Origin: Ramlibacter sp.
GTDB taxonomy: Bacteria > Pseudomonadota > Gammaproteobacteria > Burkholderiales > Burkholderiaceae_C
Reading direction: 5' to 3'
Assembly (NCBI GenBank): GCA_028292245.1
Contig: JAQGMS010000328.1
Span: 1 to 40,692, forward strand
Length of the DNA: 40,692 nucleotides
In this document: positions 7,954 through 15,376 of the stretch, piece after piece
Position numbering within the stretch: the first letter of the stretch is position 1
Layout: each line of letters begins with the position of its first letter
Program-made: the position numbers and the translations under genes
Notes under the pieces: generated by a model
Databases searched by the model: none
What the model saw: only the letters and a program-made list of their open reading frames with translations
What the model was told of the DNA's origin: nothing

Positions 7954-10900
7954 ATGGAAGCAGTACCCCCAGACATCGAGCCCGGCAGCATCGCGATCGT
8001 CGGCCTGGCGGGCCGGTTCCCCGGCGCCCGTTCGCCCGCGCAGCTGTGGTCGCTGCTGGAAGGCGGCCGCGAAGCGACGCAGTGGCTGACGCCGGACGAA
8101 TTGCGCGCGGCCGGTGTGCCCGACGCCGACATCGACGATCCCGACTACGTGCGCGCCAGCCTGGTGCTGCCGGACATGGAAATGTTCGACGCCGAGTTCT
8201 TCGGTTTTTCCAAGCGCGACGCGGCGGTGCTCGATCCGCAGCACCGCCATTTCCTGGAGTGCGCCTGGGAAGCATTGGAAGACGCGGGCCACATGCCCGA
8301 GAACTTCAAGGGCGCGATCGGCGTGTTCGGCGGCTGCGGCATGCAGGCCTACTTGCCGTACAACCTGCTGACCAATCCCGAGCTCGTCAAGTCGATGGGC
8401 CTGTTCCTGCTGCGGCATACCGGCAACGACAAGGATTTCCTGTGCTCGCGCGTGTCGTACCTGCTCAACCTGAAGGGGCCGAGCATCAGCGTGCAGACCG
8501 CCTGCTCGACCTCGCTGGTCGCGGTGCACATGGCCGGCCAGAGCCTGCTGTCCGGCGAGTGCGACATGGCGCTTGCCGGCGGCGTGAGCATCGAGCTGCC
8601 GCACCGCCAGGGCTATCACTACGCCGAAGGCGAGATCCTGTCGCCCGACGGCCATTGCCGCGCTTTCGATGACCAGGCTGCGGGCACGCTGTTCGGCAGC
8701 GGCGCCGGCATCGTCGTGCTGCGCCGCCTGGAAGACGCGATCCGCGACCGCGACAACATCTATGCCGTGATCCGCGGTTCGGCCGTGAATAACGACGGTT
8801 CGCAAAAGGCCGGCTATCTCGCGCCGAGCGTGGACGGCCAGGCGCGCGCCGCGGCCGAGGCGCTCGCCGTCGCCGGTGTGGCGCCGGCCACGGTCTCGTA
8901 CATCGAAGCCCATGGCACCGGCACCCCTGTAGGCGACCCGATCGAACTCGCGGCGCTGGCGCAGGCCTATGGCGGCGCGGCGCGCGGCTCCTGCGGCATC
9001 GGCTCGCTCAAGACCAACATTGGGCATCTCGACACGGCCGCGGGCGTCGCGTCGCTGATCAAGGTGGCGCTCGCCATGCGCCACGGGCTGATCCCCGCGA
9101 GCCTCAATTTCAGCCGGCCGAACAGCCGCTTCGAATTGGCGGCAACGCCGTTCCGCGTGGTCGACCAAGCCAGGCCCTGGCCGCGCGGCGGCGCGCCTCG
9201 CCGCGCCGCCGTCAACTCGCTGGGCGTCGGCGGCACGAACGTGCACGTGATCGTCGAAGAGCCGCCCTTGCAGCCAGCGGTGGCCGATACGGGCTGGCAC
9301 GTCGTCACGCTGTCGGCACGAACGCCGGCGGCGCTCGAGCGCCTCAAGGCCAAGTGGCGCGATTTTCTCGATACACCGCCGCTTGGCCTGACGCTGGCCG
9401 ATGCCGCGTACACCACGCAGGTTGGCCGCCGCACGTTCGAACACCGCTGCGCCATCGTCGCGCGCGACCTCGCGGATTTGCGCGCCGTGCTGGGCGCGAA
9501 GAACCATCCGCGCTGCTTCAACGGCAAGGCAACAGCCGCAGCACCGGGCGTCGCGCTGATGTTCCCCGGTGGCGGCGCGCACTACCCGGGCGCCGGCCGC
9601 GAATTGCTGGGCCAGCCGGCCTTCAGGCGCGCGGTCGACGAATGCTTTGCGCTGATGCCCGCCGACGCGCCGCCGGACCTGCGCACGCGCATGTTCGAAG
9701 GCGATCCGCAGGACGCCGCCGCCGCGAGCACGCTCGAGCGGCCCAGCTATGCGCTGCCGGCCCTGTTCACGCTCGAATATGCGCTGGCCAAATTGTGGGA
9801 GAGCTGGGGCATCGTCCCCGCCGCCGTCATCGGCCACAGCGCCGGCGAATACGCCGCCGCCTGCCTGGCGGGCGTGATGTCGCTGGCCGATGCCTTGTCG
9901 GTGGTCGTCGTGCGCGGCCGCCTGTTCGAGGAAGTGCCCCTGGGCGGGATGCTCTCGGTCGACCTGGCGGAGCCCGAGCTGCGCGAAGCGATGGAGGGGC
10001 TGGACCTGGACATCGCGGCTATCAACGCCCGCGACTTGTGCATCGCCTCCGGTGCGTTGCAATCGATCTCGCGGCTGGAAAAGCGCCTTGCCGACAAGGG
10101 CATCGAAGGGCGCCGGCTGCACATCAACGTGGCCGCGCACTCGCACCTGCTCGACGGCGTGCTGGGCGCTTTCCGCCAGCACGTGTCGCACATTCGCCTG
10201 AGCGCGCCCTCCATTCCCTTCGTGTCCAACCTCACCGGCACCTGGGCCGATGCGCAGGCGCTGGCCGACCCCGAGTACTGGGTCAAGCACCTGCGCAACC
10301 CGGTCCGTTTTTCGGATGGCGTGCGCACGCTGCTGGAGCTGCCGGACACGGTACTGGTCGAAGCCGGCCCGGGCCAGGGCCTGTGCGCGCTGGCGCGCCA
10401 GAACTGCCAGGGCCAGCCCCGCACGATCCTGCCCTCGACTTCGAAGGCGCAGGAGCCGAACGCCGACCTGGCGCAGATGATGTCCGCCGCGGCGGGGCTG
10501 TGGACTCGCGGCGCGGCCCCGAAATGGGAGGTGCTGCGCGGCACTGCGCAGCCGCGGCGTGTCTCCGTCCCGACCTACGCCTTCGAACTCCAGCGGCACT
10601 GGATCGAGCCCGGCGTCGTGCAACACCCGCAGGCGCGAACGCAGGAAGCCAAGCCGGCCCGGTCGGCATTGATCGACCGGCTGGAGTCCCGCGACGATTG
10701 GTTCACGACGCCACGCTGGGCTGCCATCCCCCCCGCAGCGGCCGCCGCCGCGCCCGTGCACTGGCTGGTCTTCGGCAGCCGCTCCAAGCTCACGGCCGAT
10801 GTCGTTGCGCAGGCGGCGCGCGAAGGCGGCAGCGTCACCGTCGTGCGCCGCGGCGATGCGTTCGCCAAATTGGCCGACGGCAGCTTCACGATCGATGCGC

Positions 10901-13900
10901 GCAACGCCGCGCATTACGGCGAATTGCTCGCCGCGCTGGAGCAGGCGCAGGCGCTGCCGGAGCAGATCCTGCACCTGTGGCCGCTCGACACGATCCAGAG
11001 CGCGGGCAGCCGGCGCATCGCGGGCCAGACGCTCGCCTTCGACAGCCTGCTTCACCTGGCCAAGGCGGTGCAGGAGCGCGACATGGATTCGCCGATCCGC
11101 CTCACAGTCGTCACGGCCGGTTGCCAGGCGGTGATGGGCGAAGCCGTGCCGCACCCCGAGCGGGCGCTGGCGCTGGGGCCCTGCCGCGTCATCCCGCATG
11201 AGCTGCCCAACGTGCGCGCGCGCATGATCGACCTGGCTCCGTTCGACGTGTCTTCCGAAGGCGCCGCGCGCCAGATCGTTGCCGAGAGCCGGTCGGATGA
11301 CGACATCGACCTGGTTGCCTTGCGCGACGGCCAGCGCTGGGCGCAGCAACTGGTCGAGGACGCCGCGACGCCGGCATCCGGCGCGGCGCAGCGCGTGCGC
11401 AATGGCGGCGTGTACCTGATCACCGGCGGGCTGGGCGACATCGCGTTGGACCTGGTGGCCTGGCTGGCGGTGACGCACCAGGCGCGGGTGGCCCTGGTGA
11501 GCCGCCGCGCGCTGCCGGCCAAGGCCAATTGGCGCGGCCTCGCGGCCAGCGGCGACCACTCCAGCGAAGTGCGCGTGATACGGCGGCTGCTGGCATTCGA
11601 GGACGAGGGCGCGCAGGTCGCGGTGTACCGCGCCGACGTGGCCGACCGCGACGCGATGGCCAAGGTGGTGGGCGATTGCCGCGCGCAGTTCGGCACCATC
11701 AACGGAGTCTTCCACGCGGCCGGCACGCTGGAGGACGGGCTCATCGCCGCCAAGAGCGCCGACAGCGTCGAGCGCGTGCTCAACCCCAAGGCCTGCGGCG
11801 CGCAGGTGCTGCATGAATTGCTGCCGCCCGGCGACCTCGACGTGTTCGCCGTGTTCTCGTCGACCAGCGTATTCCTGGGCTCCGCGGGACAGGTCGACTA
11901 CGTCGCCGCCAACGCATTCCTGGACGCGCTTGCCGCATCGCGGTCCGACGGGCTGGTGATTCACTGGGGCATCTGGGGCGACAAGGGCATGGCCGCGCGC
12001 GCCTATGGACGCCACGGCCTGGGCCACGCGCCGGAAGGGACCCATCCGCTGCTCGGCCTGCAAGCCGGCAGCGGGGAAGGCATTGCCTTCGAGGCCAACT
12101 ACTCGCCGCGCGACCTCTGGGTGCTGCAGGAGCATTCGGTGGCCGGGCGCCCGGTGTTGCCCGGCACGGCTTACATCGAGATCGCGCGCGCGGCGATGGG
12201 CGTGCTGCATCCGGGCGCCGGCATCGAGATCTGCGCGCTGTCGTTCGAAGAGGCGATGGTGTTCGACGGTGCGTCGGCGCGGCTGGTGCGCACCGAGATG
12301 CAACCGGCCGGCGAGGGCTACGAATTCCTGGTGCGCAGCCGCGGTCCGCTGGACGAGCACTGGCTGGAGCACGCGCGGGCCCGCGTCAGCGTGTACGCGG
12401 GGACCCTGCCCGCGGCATCGCCCGTGCGCAGCGGCGGTGAGTGGCGCAAAGGCGCGATCCCGCAGGCGCAAGCCGTCGCGTTCGGCGCGCGCTGGAACAA
12501 CATCGCACGCATGCAATTGAATGAGCGCAGCGCCATCGCCGAAATCTCGCTGCCGGAACAATTCGAGGACGACCTGGCGGAATACACCAGCCACCCGGCA
12601 CTCACCGACATGGCGGCGACGTTCGGCCTTCATTTGGTGGACAGCGCGCAGCGCCGCGCCAACCTGTTCGTCCCCCTTTCGATCGAGCGCATCCGGCTGG
12701 TGGCGCCGGTGCCGCGCACCACCATCAGCCGCGTGCAGTTGAAGGGTGGTCCGCAAGATCGATTCGCGGCCTTCGACGTCAGCCTGCACACGCCCGATGG
12801 CCTGCCGGTCGCGACCTTCGAAGGATTCTCGCTGCGCGGTGTGCAGCCCGCGGCCATGTCGCACCAGGATCGCAACCGCGCGCGGCGCGAGCCCAGCCTG
12901 CCCGAGGCGATGCTGGCCCGCGGCATCAAGGCCGAGGATGCGCCCGCGCTGTTCGACCGCATCTTCCGTGGCGCGAGCCGCGACGTCGTGGTTTCATCCA
13001 TGGCGATTGCCGACATCCGGCGGGCGATGGCCGCGGCTGCGCCCAAAGGCGCAATGCGCAAGGCCGCTGGTTCCGGCGAACCGGCGCAGGCCGCGGGCGA
13101 AGGCCTGAACGCGGTCGAGCGCACGATCGCCGATGCCTGGCGCGAACTGCTGGGGGTGGAAGAGATCGGCAGGGACGACGACTTCTTCGCACTGGGCGGC
13201 CATTCGCTGGCGGCGGTGCGCCTGTTCGCCAAGATCCGCAAGAACTTCGCGGTCGACCTGCCGCTGGCCACGCTGTTCCAGGCTTCCACCCTCGGCGGGC
13301 TGGCCGCCGTCGTCGCGCACAGCGCCGGCCTGGAGACGCCACCGGTCGCCGACGCGCCGAAGAAGGCCGCGTCGAACGTGATCCCGCTGGGCACGCGCGC
13401 CTGGTCGCCGCTGGTGGCGATCTGCCGAGGCCGCGCCGACCGCAAGCCCCTGTTCTGCGTGCACGGCGCCGGCGGCAACGTGCTGAACTTCAAGGTGCTG
13501 TCGGACCGGCTCGGCGCCGACCAGCCTTTCTACGGGCTGCAGGCGCAAGGCGCGGACGGCCGTTTGCCGGCCCTCACGTCGGTGGAGGCAATGGCCGCGC
13601 AATATGTCGAGGCGATCCGCACGGTCGATCCGCAGGGGCCTTACCGGCTCGCCGGCTATTCGGGCGGCGGGATGATCGCCCTGGAGATGGCGCAGCAGCT
13701 GGTCAAGACCGGCGCGAAGATCGACCTGCTGCTGATGATCGATACGCTGTCGCCGGCGGCGGCGCGGCGCAAGGTGTCGTATTTCAAGAAGCTGTGGCTG
13801 ATGCGCCACTGGTCGCTGAAGTTCGCGCTGGACTGGCCGGAGCGCCGCCGCAAGAGCAAGTTGATGGACCTGAACTATGGGCTGGCCCTGGAAAAACTGG

Positions 13901-14226
13901 CGCGCGGCGAGCCGTTGCCGCCTGAGCTGGTGGAGCATCACCTGTTCGTCAACTTCGTCGCCGCGCAGGCGCACTACAACCCGCAGCCTTATGAAGGACC
14001 GGTCGCGCTCTTCAAGGCGACCGAAAGCGAGATGCTGTACCTGCAAGCCGGGCGCAGCCTGGGCTGGGAAGAGCACATCCGTGGCGAGATCCGCGTGACG
14101 GACATCGCCGGGTCGCATTTCTCGATGATGGCCGAGCCGGGTGTTTCGGAATTGATCGAAGGGATGAGGAAGGAACTGTCGGCCGCCGACGACAAGCCGG
14201 TGCATCCGCAAACGCGGGTGGCGTGA
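7954..14226 (+). CDS. Type I polyketide synthase module KS-AT-KR-DH-ACP-TE
   Basis: A 2090-aa module. The KS has Cys184, His320 and His358. The AT has GHSAGE with Ser629; its downstream signature reads VAAHS rather than HAFH or YASH, so malonyl use is likely but not proven. The KR has a nucleotide loop TGGLGDIA, a LED in place of the LDD motif, Ser1303 and Tyr1316. The DH has HSVAGRPVLP with His1394, and Asp1552 in HPALTDMA. The ACP has GGHSL with Ser1751. The TE has GYSGG with Ser1903 and a late His2055. No ER domain is present. KR precedes DH, the reverse of the usual order. I chose the ATG at 7954, 13 bp after the NRPS stop; a GTG at 7909 would overlap the NRPS and add 15 unlikely residues. 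Neither has a clear ribosome site, so coupling is probable. The TE makes this the releasing module. Confidence 0.93.
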   Translation: MEAVPPDIEPGSIAIVGLAGRFPGARSPAQLWSLLEGGREATQWLTPDELRAAGVPDADIDDPDYVRASLVLPDMEMFDAEFFGFSKRDAAVLDPQHRHFLECAWEALEDAGHMPENFKGAIGVFGGCGMQAYLPYNLLTNPELVKSMGLFLLRHTGNDKDFLCSRVSYLLNLKGPSISVQTACSTSLVAVHMAGQSLLSGECDMALAGGVSIELPHRQGYHYAEGEILSPDGHCRAFDDQAAGTLFGSGAGIVVLRRLEDAIRDRDNIYAVIRGSAVNNDGSQKAGYLAPSVDGQARAAAEALAVAGVAPATVSYIEAHGTGTPVGDPIELAALAQAYGGAARGSCGIGSLKTNIGHLDTAAGVASLIKVALAMRHGLIPASLNFSRPNSRFELAATPFRVVDQARPWPRGGAPRRAAVNSLGVGGTNVHVIVEEPPLQPAVADTGWHVVTLSARTPAALERLKAKWRDFLDTPPLGLTLADAAYTTQVGRRTFEHRCAIVARDLADLRAVLGAKNHPRCFNGKATAAAPGVALMFPGGGAHYPGAGRELLGQPAFRRAVDECFALMPADAPPDLRTRMFEGDPQDAAAASTLERPSYALPALFTLEYALAKLWESWGIVPAAVIGHSAGEYAAACLAGVMSLADALSVVVVRGRLFEEVPLGGMLSVDLAEPELREAMEGLDLDIAAINARDLCIASGALQSISRLEKRLADKGIEGRRLHINVAAHSHLLDGVLGAFRQHVSHIRLSAPSIPFVSNLTGTWADAQALADPEYWVKHLRNPVRFSDGVRTLLELPDTVLVEAGPGQGLCALARQNCQGQPRTILPSTSKAQEPNADLAQMMSAAAGLWTRGAAPKWEVLRGTAQPRRVSVPTYAFELQRHWIEPGVVQHPQARTQEAKPARSALIDRLESRDDWFTTPRWAAIPPAAAAAAPVHWLVFGSRSKLTADVVAQAAREGGSVTVVRRGDAFAKLADGSFTIDARNAAHYGELLAALEQAQALPEQILHLWPLDTIQSAGSRRIAGQTLAFDSLLHLAKAVQERDMDSPIRLTVVTAGCQAVMGEAVPHPERALALGPCRVIPHELPNVRARMIDLAPFDVSSEGAARQIVAESRSDDDIDLVALRDGQRWAQQLVEDAATPASGAAQRVRNGGVYLITGGLGDIALDLVAWLAVTHQARVALVSRRALPAKANWRGLAASGDHSSEVRVIRRLLAFEDEGAQVAVYRADVADRDAMAKVVGDCRAQFGTINGVFHAAGTLEDGLIAAKSADSVERVLNPKACGAQVLHELLPPGDLDVFAVFSSTSVFLGSAGQVDYVAANAFLDALAASRSDGLVIHWGIWGDKGMAARAYGRHGLGHAPEGTHPLLGLQAGSGEGIAFEANYSPRDLWVLQEHSVAGRPVLPGTAYIEIARAAMGVLHPGAGIEICALSFEEAMVFDGASARLVRTEMQPAGEGYEFLVRSRGPLDEHWLEHARARVSVYAGTLPAASPVRSGGEWRKGAIPQAQAVAFGARWNNIARMQLNERSAIAEISLPEQFEDDLAEYTSHPALTDMAATFGLHLVDSAQRRANLFVPLSIERIRLVAPVPRTTISRVQLKGGPQDRFAAFDVSLHTPDGLPVATFEGFSLRGVQPAAMSHQDRNRARREPSLPEAMLARGIKAEDAPALFDRIFRGASRDVVVSSMAIADIRRAMAAAAPKGAMRKAAGSGEPAQAAGEGLNAVERTIADAWRELLGVEEIGRDDDFFALGGHSLAAVRLFAKIRKNFAVDLPLATLFQASTLGGLAAVVAHSAGLETPPVADAPKKAASNVIPLGTRAWSPLVAICRGRADRKPLFCVHGAGGNVLNFKVLSDRLGADQPFYGLQAQGADGRLPALTSVEAMAAQYVEAIRTVDPQGPYRLAGYSGGGMIALEMAQQLVKTGAKIDLLLMIDTLSPAAARRKVSYFKKLWLMRHWSLKFALDWPERRRKSKLMDLNYGLALEKLARGEPLPPELVEHHLFVNFVAAQAHYNPQPYEGPVALFKATESEMLYLQAGRSLGWEEHIRGEIRVTDIAGSHFSMMAEPGVSELIEGMRKELSAADDKPVHPQTRVA

Positions 14227-14241
14227 AATCCGGGCGGCGCG

Positions 14242-14275
14242 GCACCGTCCTACAGGGGTCCGCCGAAAACGGTGC
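14242..14275 (+). terminator. Weak stem-loop after the PKS gene
   Basis: GCACCGT (14242-14248) pairs perfectly with ACGGTGC (14269-14275) around a 20-nt loop, 15 bases past the PKS stop. There is no T-run after it, so it is not a standard intrinsic terminator. It may protect the 3' end of the mRNA or be chance. Confidence 0.25.
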
Positions 14276-14325
14276 TAAACCCGAGTGCGTGTCGTCCTTC
14301 GAGACAACGGCTGGTGGAGATTTTC

Positions 14326-14715
14326 GTGACGGAAATTCGGGTGTTCGTGGTCGATGATGCAATGAAGATGCGCGGCACCTTGGGCGAACTGTTGTCGGCG
14401 ATCGGCAACTTCCGCGTGGTCGCCAGCGCCACCACCGAGGCCGAAGCCAACCTGTGGCTGGACGAACACCCCGGCGGATGGGACCTGGCGGTGATCGACC
14501 TGCTGCTGGAGGAGGGATCGGGCCTGGGCGTGATCGCCCGCTGCCGGGCCCACGCCCAACGCGGCACGGTGGTCGTCTTCAGCGGCTACGCCACGCCCGG
14601 CGTGCGCGGGCGCTGCATGGAACTGGGCGCCGCAGCGGTGTTCGACAAGAGCGACCTGCAGGGGCTGCTGGATTTCTGCACCGACATGGCCAATCCACCG
14701 CTGTCGGCCGCGTAG
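14326..14715 (+). CDS. Single-domain CheY-like response regulator
   Basis: A 129-aa receiver domain with nothing attached. The acidic pair Asp10-Asp11 (FVVDDA), phospho-acceptor Asp58 (AVIDLLL), Ser86 (VFSG) and Lys108 (FDKSD) are all in place, so it should accept phosphate from a histidine kinase. No kinase is in the window. I chose the GTG at 14326 because GGTGGAG lies about seven bases upstream; an upstream in-frame ATG at 14272 gives an extension (MLNPSACR...) that is not receiver-like. It has no output domain, so it would act by protein contact, as in stress or motility relays. The gene runs in the PKS direction 99 bp downstream but is probably a separate unit. Confidence 0.88.
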   Translation: MTEIRVFVVDDAMKMRGTLGELLSAIGNFRVVASATTEAEANLWLDEHPGGWDLAVIDLLLEEGSGLGVIARCRAHAQRGTVVVFSGYATPGVRGRCMELGAAAVFDKSDLQGLLDFCTDMANPPLSAA

Positions 14716-14779
14716 CCATCATTCGCATCAGGGCCTGCGGCAATGGTGCATGATGGCGGCGTCGATAAAGGAACCTGTC

Positions 14780-15376
14780 ATGGAAGACCCCGAAAACGAA
14801 TCCCCGCCGGCAGCAACCGCTGAGCCGCGCAATTCATTCCTGGAAGAAAAAGCATTCAAGTCGCGCACCGTGCTGTTGTTCGGTGCGATCTCCGACGCGA
14901 CGGCCAGCGACGTGGCGCGGCGCCTGATTGCCCTGGACGCCGATTCGGCCGCGCCGATCGACATGCTGGTGAGTTCGCCCGGCGGCCACCTGGAGTCGGG
15001 TGACGCCATCCACGACATCCTGCGCTTCATCACCGCGCCGGTGAACATGATCGGCACCGGCTGGGTCGGCAGCGCCGCCACGCACTTGTACCTGGGCGTG
15101 CCGCGCGAGCGGCGCTTCTGCACGCCCAACACGCGCTTCCTGATCCACCAGCCCAGCGGCGCCTCGGGCGGCCAGGCCACGGACATCGCCATCCACGCCC
15201 AGGAAATCCTGAAGGCGCGCGAACGCATCGCGCGCGTGATCTCGCGTGAAACCGGCAAGCCGCTGGACTCGGTGCTGCTGGACATCGAGCGCGACCGCTG
15301 GCTGTCCGCCGAGGAGGCCGTGGCCTACGGGCTGGTGGGCCGCGTCATCCAGAACAAGGCCGAACTGAAGCGTTGA
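14780..15376 (+). CDS. ClpP-like serine protease (Clp proteolytic subunit paralogue)
   Basis: A 198-aa ClpP-fold protein. The catalytic triad is visible at Ser98 (GWVGSAAT), His123 (FLIHQPSG) and Asp172 (ERDRWLSAEEA), nearly the canonical spacing. The SSPGG oxyanion-loop motif is also present. It therefore looks like an active peptidase. The Ser context GWVGSAATHLYL differs from the housekeeping GQAASMGAFLL, which marks it as a paralogue rather than the main clpP; no clpX is adjacent. The start at 14780 is preferred because AAAGGA precedes it at good spacing, over ATGs at 14750 and 14753. Its stop abuts the stop of the convergent TPR gene with no gap (TGATCA). Confidence 0.85.
   Translation: MEDPENESPPAATAEPRNSFLEEKAFKSRTVLLFGAISDATASDVARRLIALDADSAAPIDMLVSSPGGHLESGDAIHDILRFITAPVNMIGTGWVGSAATHLYLGVPRERRFCTPNTRFLIHQPSGASGGQATDIAIHAQEILKARERIARVISRETGKPLDSVLLDIERDRWLSAEEAVAYGLVGRVIQNKAELKR

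Noticed and set aside
7912-12864. A 1650-aa open frame on the minus strand opposite the PKS gene
   Set aside because: Its translation is low-complexity, rich in Arg, Ala, His and Gln, with no family motif, while the plus strand encodes KS, AT, KR and DH with all active sites. It is a high-GC antisense shadow.
14242-14275. A strong intrinsic terminator after the PKS gene
   Set aside because: The stem-loop is real but has a 20-nt loop and no T-run, so it is listed only as a weak candidate.
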